64,000 bases of DNA from Quillaja saponaria (GCA_029379385.1 CM055618.1:17957071-18021070), one strand, 5' to 3'; shown: positions 46,173 through 59,700, numbered from the stretch's first letter. Notes: a model not told the origin generated them from the sequence alone. Numbers and translations: made by a program.

Positions 46173-47825
46173 CTAGTAAAGACCGGAAACTTTTTGGATC
46201 ATGGGACGTGCTTTGCACATCGCCTCCAATGGAATAGCTTTAGGCAAGCCAGCCCCAATTGTCTCGCTCATGTCAACCTTTCCCTCGCTTACCGTCTTCC
46301 ACTCAAAACACTGGATCAAAGAGCCCAAAGTCAAGCCCAATGTACGTTGGGCCAGGCCCGCTCCAGGACAAGCCCTCCTTCCTAATCCAAATGGGATTAG
46401 CCTGTGTCCCTCACCTTCACTAGTACTGCTATCAAACCTCTCGGGTTTAAAGCTGATTGGGTCAGCCCACAAGTTAGAGTCCCTATGGATAGCCCAAGCA
46501 TTAACCAATACCGTTGTGTCACGTGGCACGTCGTATCCACCTATAGTACAGTGGTCCGAGGAATAATGAGGAACAAGCAGAGGAGCAGCTGGGTACAACC
46601 GAAGAGTCTCAGAGATTATGTTTTGAAGATATGGCAATTTTGAAATATCTGATTCCTCTATTAATCGATCTTGTCCAATTTGTTGGTCTAACTCATCCTT
46701 TGCTTTCTTCAACACCTCCGGATGGTTTAACAAATTCGACATTGCCCATTCTAATGTCACAGCTGATGTATGTGTTCCAGCAATTAACAAAACCTACAAA
46801 ACAAAATTGAGTTGGATACATAAAAAATCTAATTAAATATCAATCTAATCAGATGGACTCAATGGATTAAATTGTCATCTTTATATAAATTTGATACAAT
46901 AAAATTAAAGAAAGAGAGGAGATGCACTAACCATGATGAGCCCTTTGATGATTTGGTCAGTGTAATACTCAAGCTGTAATTCTTGTAAGGAAAGCAAATG
47001 GTCAATCATAGTATCTGTGTGTTCCTTTTTATGTTGGTGCTCGTCAATTATTCCTTGCATGAAGGAATCTATTTTATTCACAATTGTCTTTAATTTCTTC
47101 TCGTAACCACTAAAATCGATCCACCTGAACAAAGCAAAGAAATCTCCAAGTTTTGCACTAGCATTAAGCATCCCTAACTCTTTCAATAGCTCTCTAAACT
47201 GCTTGGCTTCCTTCACGTCCGTCACCTCACAATCGTCTCCGTAGTAACGTTTCCCAGAAACCATTCTCATTATAGTGTTAAAAGTCAACTCCGAAAACTT
47301 TGACCTGAGCTCCACCTTGGCAAATTCATTGGTTGAATTTCGAGACAGATATTGAAGCAATCGGATAGTTTCGTCTTTTCGAATGCCTAAAAAAGAGTTA
47401 ATACGGTGCGTTGATAAGATTTCTAGCGTGCTAATGCGCCGCAAATTACGCCAGTGGTCCCCATATAGGTGACGATGTGAGGGTGGTATGGTTTGTAGCC
47501 CAAGGTGTTTATTCATTAGAGAACGAGGGCGGTTTGCGAGGATGATGTCGTTTTTGGTGAAACATTCTTCGACTAAGGAGGGGATGAAAACGACAATGAA
47601 GAGGCGAGAACCGAAACGGAGAGAGAAAATTGGGCCATATTTTTGGAAGAAAAGATTGGTAGGTGCGGTAGAGTGGTGGTTTTAGTTGGTGAAGATTGCC
47701 AATGATTGGAAGAGATGGGGGCTTGGTGGGAGGTTTTTGTGTTTGCTTCTAAAAATAAGAGCTTCAAAGTGAGAAGGAAGAGAAAGAAGGAGAGGGTTGC
47801 ATAGTAAAATCAACATGTTTTCCAT
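46173..47825 (-). pseudogene. CYP81 cytochrome P450 pseudogene (copy b)
   Basis: Exons 46932..47825 and 46173..46793, with a normal gttagtg donor and ctacag-type acceptor. Exon 2 is fully open: the I-helix [20 protein letters not shown], ExxR (ETLR), KPERF, the heme loop [14 protein letters not shown] with its Cys, and a normal end. Exon 1 is open from the WRNLRR region on, but the first 300 bp change frame at least four times (membrane anchor, proline hinge, and before YGDHWRNLRR). The I-helix has His where CYP81 enzymes have an acidic residue. It cannot make a whole protein as read. Confidence 0.85.
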
Positions 47826-49487
47826 GCTGTTCATGGATGAGAATTACCATGGAGAGGGTGTTTATTATGTATAATATATAGGCTCCCAGATTCAACAATA
47901 AATAGAATTATTTATGTATGAAAAGCTAAAAATGGTGGACTATTCTACATAGAATAAATAGCTAGGATTGGGCAGAGTTTGTGTATGTTTTGTAATTGCC
48001 TACTAAATGCATTTTATCTAAGTTTCGCGTAACTTTTCTCAGAGACTTTTAGCCTTGACTCAATGATCCGTATGTTTAATTTGAAGTTGGATATCGTTTC
48101 ATATTGTTGGTCAATATCTTGGAAGCCAAGCAAATCTAGCATGCACGCATTCAATTGAAGAACTGTACGGACTAAAAAATAAAATATAAAAAATCACCTA
48201 ACGATGCTTTATGCTCAATCATTCTAGATAACTTTTGCTTTTGATGTCTTATTTTCCTAGTAGTAGGTAGATATTTTTTGTTGAGTTGACCTATAAAACA
48301 TGTAGTTACATGACAGATAAAAAAAATAAAACTCTATACAATCTCGTATTCTTATTTTAATATTATAATAAATTATCAATTAATCAAAATTTAATCATTT
48401 ATATAATTTTACATTATTCAAATCATATATTTTTTTTATACTTTTTTTTCTATCTTGCATATAAAGGTTAAATTTTTCTTCAATTTTGTAAAGAGGAACA
48501 TGCATGCATGGTTTCATTAATTTTGTGTACATACAAAGTACAAACTATACATTTATTTAGATCTAACATTTTTTTATTTTTTATTTTTCTTTCACACTTT
48601 TATAACCAGCTGTGCCTCTATGCAGAACCATGCCCACCTCTACTGTACAATACAAATTTTCAAATTTTATTTTTGGTATTTAATTTTCAAGTAAAATTTG
48701 GTTTTGAATAAATTAACTACAAGGATGACAGATTGACACGTCCCTTTATTTCTTTCTAAAAGACTCTTATCCTTGACTGATCCATGGACTACATGTTATT
48801 AAGTTCCATACCGTCAAGGTCAATATGTCGGAAGCTAAGCAAGCCTTGCATGCACGCATTCATTTGGTTCACGGATATTTATCTTTGAAAAATTGTGCGG
48901 ACTTAAAAAAAGCCGCTTCAAACTTTTTTAGGCTCAATCATTCTAGATAATGTTGGCATCTTCAATTTTATCGTGGTTTCTAAAATAAAATTATCTTTAA
49001 TTTTATTGCGGTTCCTAAAACAAAATTGACCAATACTTATTCCTTTAGTAGTAAAATTAGATTTTTCTTATTAGGTCGACCTAAAACATATATTTACATC
49101 AAATGACAAAAATTGAAATATAACTTAAAACTGACTTTTCAATTCTTACTCATAATGCTTTCTCAATTACAAAATCTAGCAAACATGTACACATTTATAC
49201 TTACTTAAAAGAAATTTGGAATCACAAACTTCAACCAAAACGCATTAACTTAAATAACCAACTACTACCAAAACTCATTAACTTAACAACCAACTACTAC
49301 CCGAACTTATTAACTTAAACAATTAACTACTACCTAAACTCATTAATTATAATTAATGATTCACTGAACAATAAACTTAACTTTAACTAATCTGATTACA
49401 GCTGTAAAAAGCTTAATTCGGCACATTAACCTCAACATCCTCAAACTTACTGATAGAGCTCTACTATGGCAAGGGAAATGAAATCGT
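47826..49487. other. CYP81 copy b promoter and copy c 3' flank with internal duplication
   Basis: Contains two related segments, about 48035-48245 and 48755-48965. Shared landmarks are CCTTGACT, GGTCAATAT, GGAAGC(C/T)AAGCAA, GCATGCACGCATTCA and CTCAATCATTCTAGATAA. No coding DNA lies between them. A short minisatellite lies at 49240-49355. Confidence 0.55.
49240..49355. repeat. Minisatellite, ~34-bp unit x 3
   Basis: Three to four imperfect copies of a unit containing CTCATTAACTTAA and AACCAACTACTACC, in the 3' flank of CYP81 copy c. Confidence 0.8.
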
Positions 49488-51301
49488 TCAAATATCAGGC
49501 ACAGCCTCAGAAAGAACTTTGTTGATGAAAGGACGTGGCTTGCACATGGCCTCCAATGGAATAAGCTTAGGCATGGTGGTACCCATTCCTTCGGTCAAAT
49601 CAATTTCTTCCTGGCCTACTCTCTCCCAGTCAAAGCACTGAATCATTGAGCCCAAAGTCAAGCCCAAAGTACGTTGGGCCAAGCCCGCTCCAGGACAAGC
49701 CCTTCTTCCAAGCCCAAATGGAATAATCTTGTTTGCTTCTGAACCACTATTATGGTCAACCTCTCGGGCTTAAAACTCGTCGGATCATTCCACAAGTTCG
49801 GATCTCTATGAATAGCCCATGCATTGATCAATAAAATTGTGTCACGAGGAACGTCATATCCACCAATAATACAGTCATCTGAGGATAAATGAGGTAACAG
49901 CAATGGAACTGCTGGGAACAAACGAAGGGTCTCGCTGATTATATATTGAAGATAAGGTAGTTTTGAAATATCTGATTCGTCTATCAAACGGTCTTGTCCA
50001 ATGTTTGTGTCTACCTCAGCCTTTGCCTTCTTCAATACCTCTGGATGGTTCAGCAAATTCGACATTGCCCATTCTAGTGTCACAGCTGATGTATCAGTTC
50101 CAGCTAGTATCAAGACCTGCATGAAAACATAAAAAGCAAATTCATAATGCTCGATATCAAGGAATTTTTTTATTTTTATATATGAACTATTTATCAGATG
50201 GGATCTTAATATATACATTGGTTTAATGAATTAAAATTACAAATAATAATTAGTATTAAATTTATATAACATTTTCTTATTCGTTAGTATAAAATTGTTT
50301 ATGTAGATTAATAATAATTGTTTTTATATTATGTTTATTGATATATCAAATCACCTAATAAAGGAAAGAAAAATGGACGGAAAAATGAGACTAACCATAA
50401 TAAGGCCTTTGATAATTTGGTCAGTGTAATACTCAGGTTGAGCTTCTTGCAATGAAAGAAGATGGTCAATCATGGTATTACTTTTAATACCCAACTCTTC
50501 CGTATTCTTGCTCCTATGCTCCTCAATAAGTCCTTGCAAGAACTCATCCACTGTGTTTCCCAGACTCTTTAATTTCTTTTGAAAACCATTAAAATCAATC
50601 CACCTCAACAGTGGCAGAAAATCTGCTGGATTATTTGCTCCTCCTAAACCCACCAACTCTCTTATTATCTTCTTGAATCGCTTGGCCTCCTCCATGTCCG
50701 CCACGTCACCGTCGTCCCCGTAGTACCGCTTCCCTGCAACCATTCTCATTATAATATTAAATGTCAGCGACGAAAACTTAGACCTGAGCTCTACCTTAGC
50801 AAAGCCCTTATCAGTATAAAGGCTTTCAAGCAATCTTTTTGTCTCGTCTCTACGGATTCCTATAAATGAGTTGAGACGGTGCGTTGATAAGATTTCTACG
50901 GTTGCAATACGTCGTAGGTTGCGCCAGTGGTCGCCGTAAGGGGCCTGTGTTAAGACTGTGTGGTTGTAACCAATGTACTTGCCGATGAGAAGGTAAGGGC
51001 GATTGGCTAAGACGATATCGTTTTTGGTGAAACATTCTTCGACGGCGGATGAGGAGGAAACCACCACGACGAGGCGGGACCCAAACCGGAGAGAGAATAC
51101 TGGGCCGTATTTCAGGGATAGGGTGTGGAGTGTACGGTGCACTGGTTTTTTTAAGTGGTGGAGGTTGCCAATAATTGGAAGTGAAGGTGGGCTTGGTGGG
51201 AGGTTCTTGTAATTCTTAGGTCTTGTGTAAAAGAATAAGAAAGTGAGGAGGAGAAATATGAGCGAGAGGGCTGAGTAGTAGACGAAAGCAGATTCTTCCA
51301 T
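49488..51301 (-). pseudogene. CYP81 cytochrome P450 (copy c), one frameshift before the heme loop
   Basis: CYP81 enzymes are ER-bound monooxygenases that hydroxylate specialised metabolites such as isoflavones, lignans and indole glucosinolates. Exon 1 (50396..51301) is intact: membrane anchor FVYYSALSLIFLLLTFLFFY, hinge LPPSPPSLPIIGNL, C-helix WRNLRR. Exon 2 (49488..50116) has the I-helix [13 protein letters not shown], ExxR (ETLR) and FKPER, then loses one T of the expected TTT after the PER motif (about 49762). After that, [13 protein letters not shown] (Cys ligand) and the normal C-terminus to VPDI are intact in the shifted frame. All else is well conserved, so this is either a very young pseudogene or an intact gene with a sequence error. 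Confidence 0.85.
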
Positions 51302-51848
51302 TGATGTATATGTAATTATGTATGGCTTCTAAAGGAACTTAACTTTCGTAGCCAAATCCTCAATGATATTGTTTTTCGTTTGTGATCATGAATTAGAAGA
51401 TAGTGGCGTTGGTGGGTGCTTGTATACATAGAGGACAAATGGATAAGGTTTTGACAATTGATGGTTAGTGATGGAATCGTTTGTGGAATTTGGAAATCTC
51501 TTTTTCCATTTCCTTGACTCTTAAAGCTAAGATTATCGATTACGAATTGTCTTTTAAACAATTTACTTGTCAACGTTGTATAGCAATAAGGTAATATCCA
51601 TACCAACTTATTTATATTTTAATTAGTTTTTTTTTCCTGTTTAATAAAGACATGCCATTTATGTTATAATAAAAATATATATAAAAATCAACTTCTTTTT
51701 TTTTCATTATGTCAACCTCAAATTTACAATTTCTATTTTCAAAGCATCGATAATGATGATAATTTGATTAGACTCCTCAAGCTAGATGATCAAATAGGAA
51801 TTGTCTTTTAAATAATGACTCCGATAACAGACAATCTATATTGTATTT
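51302..51848. other. Promoter side of CYP81 copy c
   Basis: No gene recognised. The frame on the minus strand at 51316-51606 has no features. Confidence 0.4.
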
Positions 51849-52941
51849 AAAAATTTAGGCTAAATTATATATTTGGTCCTTGTAATTTGATTTAGATTTC
51901 ACTTTAGTTCTTACTATTCACTTTATAGCAATTGAGTCCCTGTAATTATAAAAACGTATCAATTACGTCCCTGCCAGTCACCTTTTGTTAATGCATTAAT
52001 GGTAACACTGACGAAAATGACATAGACTAATAGATACTATAGTGGATAAATAAAAAAATTGACACGTGTAATTACAAAAAATTATATAGAAATATAAATA
52101 AAATCTCAAATTTTAAAAAATATATATATATTAAAAATTAAAAGGAAAAAAAATTAAATAATTTTTGTTTTATTTTTTCCTTCTTCTTCTTCGACTTTAA
52201 TTTTACTGCAAAACATCACAACCACCGCCATGATTGAACTAACCTAAACCACCACCACCATTACCCAACTTCCATATCCAACAAATTTTAAGAAAATCTA
52301 GATTTGCACCTAAGATCCTAACAAATTAGGAGCAAATTTCAAAGCTCACCAATTACGAATTCTCTTACCTAAGGCGGTTCTATTCTACCATGGTGACCAT
52401 GAGGAAAATATTACTTTTTGGATCAAATTACACCACCCAGCAGCGCATTTGAAGAAAAATAGAGCTTTGATAGGTAGAAGAACCATGCCTAAAACACCTT
52501 AAGTGTAAGATCCACGAGAGAGAGGAATGATGACCCGCTTGAAGAGGATGAGAGATTGGTAGGAGTGTGGGTTGAGGAGTGGTTGAAAATGGTAGAAATG
52601 AAAGGAGGAGTTTCATTGTGGATTTGGATTTTGATGAGAGATAGAGTAGAGGGAGAACGGGTTAAGGGTTAAGATAAATTTTTTAATATAATTCTTTTAT
52701 TATAAATAAAATCTAAGTTTTGTTTATTTATATTTTTATATAATATTCTTTGTAATACTACATGTTAATCTTAGTTCATGTCACTCTGTTAGTAATACCA
52801 CTAACAAAATGTAATGACAAAAACTTAATTAGTATGATTTTATAATAACGTGGACTCAATTGTAACAAAGTGAATAGTAGAAACTAAAATGAAATTTGAG
52901 CCATAGTATAGGATCAAAGATATAATTTAGCCAAAAATTTA
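51849..52941. mobile_element. Non-autonomous Mutator-like element with 9-bp target duplication
   Basis: The element is 51858..52932 (1,075 bp), flanked by AAAAATTTA at 51849-51857 and 52933-52941. The ends are inverted repeats of about 200 bp: GGCTAAATTATATATTTGG on the left against GGCTAAATTATATCTTTGA on the right. No transposase is encoded. The internal part (about 52180-52670) is less AT-rich than the arms and is not inverted; it could be captured host DNA (Pack-MULE style) but was not identified. Confidence 0.87.
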
Positions 52942-53770
52942 TTAAAATACCTATCCTAGCACTAAGTTCAAAGTTGGCTTCTTCTGTAACACAACAAAAA
53001 AATTGTGATTTGTCAAAGTTTCTTTTTATTTGTCTTCTTTATTGCCATGTCATGGCAAACGTCCAAATCTACAAAGTTCCAATGTGATCTAGAAGAGTCG
53101 TTGACACGTTTATATCAACAATTATTGATTAAATAAAATCATTTTTTTTTTTTAGTAAAGAAATAAAATTATTCATTTACGCTTTATTTGAGAAATAAAA
53201 GTGAAAAGAAACAAAATGAAAGGAGGCTACTTTCTCATATTTGAGAAAACATAATTACGTAAAAACAGAGCTTATCTAAAATTCGGCATTTTTAAAGAAA
53301 AATCAATTTTGATATAACACATACACTAGTATGATATTATATTATTTACACTGTTTACATAATACTAAGTAACACCATTTTGTTCCGAGCGAAGTGAGGC
53401 CAGAGGGACATACGAGTTTTTTTCTTTTTCTTTTTATTGTTGGTAAATTCCAAGAATTGTTTAAGAGCAGTTAATTCTGTCAAATGAATACAGAATAAGA
53501 GAAGGCTAAACCAACTATTTTTTGTACTGTAAACATATGTAATCAATGTACTCCTACAAAGTCAATAACTTACAACAGCTTCCATGAACAAGTTATACCT
53601 AAATCTATGGTCAATATATAATAACACCTACCACCCAAAATACACTTCTTCATCACCCCCCATCAAAAAGTACTTTTAGGTTGGGTGGAGAAAGAGAGAT
53701 GAAGAAATCCACCTGGGTAATCAACCACTAGCTGACTAAGTCCAGAGATCATCTGGTCCTTCGGCATACT
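52942..53770. other. Spacer and HOS15 3' UTR
   Basis: AT-rich. The part above about 53,500 should include the HOS15 3' UTR on the minus strand. No other gene was seen. Confidence 0.4.
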
Positions 53771-56700
53771 TTACATTCTAAAATCTAAAACACAAACTGT
53801 ATTATCGGCAAAGCAGGCAGCAATCTTGTCACCTTCCTTATTCCAACACACTTCAAATATACCTCCTTTACCGGTGAATGTTCTCAAGATCTTGCCTTCC
53901 TTCAATGACCATACATGCACGGACTTATCAAGAGATCCACTGGCTAAATACTCACCATTAGGACTAAATGCAACAGAATACACAGGTTCCCTGTAGAACC
54001 AAATAAAAGCAGTTGTGAACAAGAGAAATAAGATTTTTGCTAACCAAAGATCATTGATACTTATTTATATGTGCTATATAGAACAGTTTGATCTTTTTAG
54101 TGATGAGGGAGTGCAGAAAGAAGCTTGACAAATATAGGCACCATGTCGAATACAAGTTATGATAATAAATGGTGATCAGCTTAGAGTGCAAAAATAACCC
54201 TTATCCCACTGTATTCCACAGTGAGTTTATGCACCTGACTCAGTTCCCTTCAGTGTAATATAAAGATCTGAGGCCACTACCTGTGTCCATTCAAGCTAGA
54301 AAGAAGTTTCCCCAGTTCCACATCCCATAGCTTCACAGTTGAGTCAAAAGATGCACTGCAAAAAAAGAAGCATAAATTTCAAATTCAAACAAGCTCAGAT
54401 GACAAGAAGCCTGCACAAAGAAGTAATCAGAGTATAGTACTCTCTTAAGAAGGACAATTGAGCTTCAGATGCATGGCTGCAATTATAGAATCCTCAAAAA
54501 CCCTTAAAATGGTATGTGATAGAAGCAGCTAAACATAAACCACAAGATCTTCCACTAATGAAAAACCAAAGAAATAAACCTCTTGGGTAAAATTCTATTT
54601 CATCTACACATTTCAAGACAGAAAAGCAGCATATTTACCTAGCCAATACCAACTTCTGATTAGCATTACTTGTACCAGGTCCAGTGGGGCTCCATCTGAG
54701 AGTATATATCTCCTGCAAAACAATTATACAATTACAATCCAGAAGGATACACACATGTGAATTCACAATAATCACCCAGAGATTTAGTAAAATACAAAGC
54801 TCCGAGCTACCTTTGAGTGCTCCTTCAAATCATGAACATACTTCTCATGCTTCATACTCCATATCTACATTATCATTCAATATCAGTTTACAACCCAATA
54901 AAGCAAAAATCTATAGCCGCACAAAAGCAGACAATCAATCATCAGTGGTTTTTACAGATGAAAAAACAATAAGACAAGATTGAATAGGTTTAAAAAAATC
55001 TCTTCAAGAAAGGGGAGGGTGGGAGGAGTATTTAGATTATAAACCAGTACCTGCAAATAACAAGCCCCTTTAGATAAGTGGAAAATCAAAAGCAAATCAG
55101 TCAAAAAATAATTACCTTTGCAGTAATATCATCAGAGCAAGAGGCCAACAATGAACCTGTGGGATCCCATTTGACACAATTAACTTCTCCCTGAAAAAGC
55201 AAAAGTACATCATCAGCCAGAAAATCTGTAGCATGATGTCAATTTGTAGTATAATGCACATAGTTTGACATCAAGCTTTGAAAATTTAACAACAAAATAT
55301 TTCTGTTGACTGACATTGCTATCTAACAAATAGCAAACATCATGGCTTAGTTAAATAGTTAGTCATCATGAACTAAATTAAATAGTGCAAGAAATTTCCA
55401 GCAAATCCAACCAACCCTGTGATAGTAAAACAAAACCAGAGAATTCTGCATACATCCTAAAAGCAGTAGCACAAACCATGGATGCACTTTTACTGGTCAT
55501 TAGAATCCTAGCTCAGGTAACTGCTGCCTCCCTCCAAAAGGAGGAGAAATCACTTCTGCTTGCCAACCCTACTCGAAAGACAATGCTCCTATCATCCCAT
55601 AAAGGATGTCTGAGTTTGCATTTGGTTTCTCCTCAAAAACTCATCTCATAGTGTAAAAAAAATGAAAACAAAATGTTTTAATCTTTTATACTCCTCATTG
55701 AAGATCAAGTTATTAAAGATAAATGCTTCTCTTTCTTGTAAGATGGGCACGTTGGAAGAATGCAAAAATATGTGTGGCAGCACCATAATTACAGACCATC
55801 CATGATCTGTGTATAAATCAAAGGATACGGTTGTGGGAGGCATGAATGTTTTCATAATGAAATGAGAATTAGAGTCTACATGTATGCTCAGAAGAGATAG
55901 TATAAATTTTTTTTCTTTTCATTTTTCCTGGCAGTTCAACATGCAGCACCATACAAAAAAGATGAGACGCAGAAAGCAAATCCAAACCTGATGCCCAGCA
56001 AAAGTTTTGATAGGGCGATTTTCTCCAATCTTACAAACATGGATTATATTGTCCGTGGAGCTTGTAGCAAATGAGACATTGTTACGCCAATCAACATCAA
56101 GTGTCGGACCTAAATAATACACCAAATCCAATATCAACAACTGTTCACATACTATTGATTCCAATATCAACAACTATTCAGAATTAGCACCTGAATGAAA
56201 TTCAAATTGTTGTTTCCATTCCTCTGTCTTCACATCCCATACAATTGCAGTTTTATCACAACTGCCAGTAAGAAGATAATCGCCTTTCTTATTCCATTTC
56301 AGAGAGAATATAGGTCCCTTGTGTTTGCTTAATGTACTCTTTAGTTCACCTGGATAAATTTACCACCAACAATATCAAAATGCAATCACTGCAAGAATAT
56401 ACAAATAGATTAATAAATGTAAACTATACTAGAAAAATAAATCATGCCTATGTTTTTTGTCAGTCTCACGAGTCACTTTATATGATTTTTCTTCAAACAG
56501 TAATACATGCTTCAAGTAACAAGTACATACAGAACAAGAAGATATTTGCATGGGCATCAGCAGTTTGTCTCATGATTAAGTTCTTAGATTTTGCTTTTGG
56601 TACAAACATGTGCTTGATGCTTTTATCGGAAAAAATAAAACAACTAAACTTAGGAGTTCCTACCATTTGTATCCCAAACTCTTGCTTGCCCATCATATGA

Positions 56701-59700
56701 ACCAGTTGCAAGTAGCGTCCCCTCCCCCTGCATGAGACCATAAGAAAAATGAAATCTTCCATATATTATAAGATACAAAAAAATATATGCTAAAATCCAA
56801 GTTCAATTGCACGTCTTCCAGCAAGAATAATTAGTTACAAAAGTCATTTTTGGTTGGGAAAAGCTAAGTTCACTTGTGAATATTTTGCAAGAAATATTTC
56901 TGATGTCAAAATGCTTAAGTAATTTGAGCTTGGAATATATATATATACACGTATCTATATAATTCACATATAATTGGTTGAAAGTTCGTCAGTTACAGGC
57001 AGCAACAGAAATATCATTTGACAGGTTTAAGGAGGATGATCAGGAGACTAAATGGGCGGAGATTTGTACAAGGAGGAGAGGAGGAAGAAGTGCACCCATA
57101 ACATGGGGTTGTATGGGAACTTCTGTAAAGAATTCTAGATTAAAATTGGTTAAACACATCAATGGCATGCAGAATTTCCTGCGCAGGATACTTTTAGGGA
57201 CTTAACGATTTTGTTTGAAGGGTAAATTGTTGGTTTGAGGGAGCCAAAACATTATTAGAGAGGGAAGATTGCTTGGGGCTGCAAGGATGGAACAAAGAGG
57301 ATCCGGGGAGTGTTCTGTGGCTATGAAGTATACTAGTAGAAGGAGAGCAAGAACACAGAGGGCAAAGTAGAGAAGGAGTGAGCGAACTACACAAAAACAC
57401 ATACTGACCATCACATTTTACTATGTTATACAGTTACAATGTACATATAAGTTAACTTTTTATATGTACATAATGTGAAATCAACTGAAATAAATAACCT
57501 TGTTAGTTCATTAAGGTCAAAACCATGAAACTTGGTTTTCAATAATTGTGATTCAGGGATAGTACATAACATAAGCATTCTGTATTGCAGTAAACAGTAT
57601 ATGCTTCCACACTATGGCGACATCATACTTCTTTTACCACACTGGGAAGGGGGATGGGTGTCGGCTGAGGAAATATTCAAATTGTCATGGTTAACCAAAC
57701 AACAACTATTCATAACAAGTGAACAGCAATAATTATCTTGAATAAATTGAAAATACAAACTACAAAACTCACATTCCAATCAAGTGTTGTAACATCTTTA
57801 CTCTTCTCATTTGTTCTACCCCTAACATGCTTCAACACCACAACATTGAAAGCATCATTCTGAGAAGTAGATCCACATCTCCCTTCTGCTATATTCCATA
57901 TACGAGCTGTTGAATCCCCGGATCTAGAAGTTTAAATAACCGTAGTGATGTCAAAGGATATGATGAGTAAAACAGAAGGCTTATTTAGGTTCTGTCTCCA
58001 TAACAGTTTTCTGCAGTTTACTGAGCAAAACAACACCAATCCTTGAAAGCATTTTTACAAGACAAGTTTGATTCAGAAACAACACAATGTTAGTCTGCTT
58101 CAGTTTACTGATTTAATTGGGGGAATCAAACACTGAAAGCAACTCATTTCCAAAGACCAAAAATCCATCAAATATTCCCAGCCACGTATTGTCAATTTCA
58201 GCTATTCAGAACCTATCTTTTTAATGTAGGAAAAGCATACCATGATTTTCAGATTCCTAACATAAGAATTGATTTGGTTCCTACCATATTCTGCAACAAA
58301 TAGTTTTCTTTCTTATATAATTCACGAGTCAATTGATAGTCTAGTCACCAGAAGAATAGCCTTTAACTCTTTCTTGTCAAGAATAAGAAACATTACCATT
58401 ATTTAACCTTGCAAAGGTTGTAGTCAAGTATTATAAACAAATTGTCAGACATTTTGCAGATGGATCTCAAAGTCAATACAATTATCTTCTTCTTTCTTTG
58501 TTTTCTTTGAACCCAGAGAATTTATTGCCTATTGCTGCATCAATTTTTCTATTGTGCAAATAGTATACATGCCCAGTACATGATACTGAGGAAAATATAC
58601 CAAACAAAATCCAAAGACATGAGATACATACCAAATGGTTTTATTTATTTATTTGTTTGCAGAGAAAATGGAGATAAAAGATGCCACAATGTTGCACACA
58701 TGGCTATGACTCAGTTAAACATGTCATTGAGCCTTTTCATTTGACCTATATAATTCAATGAGGAAATAAATACCAACCCTGATGCAAGGAGACAACCTGC
58801 TGGACTAAATGCACAAGCGCACACCTAAATTGCAAAAAGAGGGACATTAGAAAAAAGATATCTAGAACAAGATAATTAAGAGAAGGAAACAATAGAGTAT
58901 AATATATACAATATGAGTAATATTGTAAGTAAGCCCAACCTCTGAAGAATGTCCTTCCAAAATTGTGACATCAGATTTCGGAAATTCGCAGTGCTGTGAT
59001 GTTGCTGTTGTAGAGATGTCCATTGGTTCTGGTCCTATTAACACACAAGATTGCACATCAGAGGATAAACCACAAGATTGCAATAGCACACACCTACTCC
59101 CCCAGAAAGAAGATAACCCATTTACAGAGGATGTGAGTGTAATCACTAATCGCACAGTTACTTTTAATCTCAACTAGATTATGCATGGACTAATATTACA
59201 GTAATAAATATTGAAAAATGCATTTACACAGACAACTAATTATTTATGAAAACATAAAAATCAAAATAAAAAACTCTTACAACAAACTAACATGTAGCAC
59301 TAGAATAAATGCAACAAGGGGTAAAGTAGCACAAACTAATTCCATATAAAGGCTGGATAACCTCCAAGAATTCCATTTTCTTCATGTTTTCCAGTGACCT
59401 TGTCTTCTTGATCAGTAACAATTTGACTGTCTGTTTGATCCAGACACTGCTTTTCTCCACCCTTGTCCTTTTCTGTCCTCTCTCTATCCTTCTCACTTTC
59501 TTTCTCCCTTTCATGTCTTTCCTTCTCTCTTACTCGTCCATGTTCACCGTCATGCTCCTTGTCAAAGTCCTTTACTTTATCCTTCTGTAGACTTTTCCTT
59601 TTTTCAATTATCATTTGTCTAAGTTCACGTACATCTTTTGTGATAAGATCCAAAGGTTGTAAAAACGAGAAATCTTCATCCAGGTCCATGTCACACTGGC

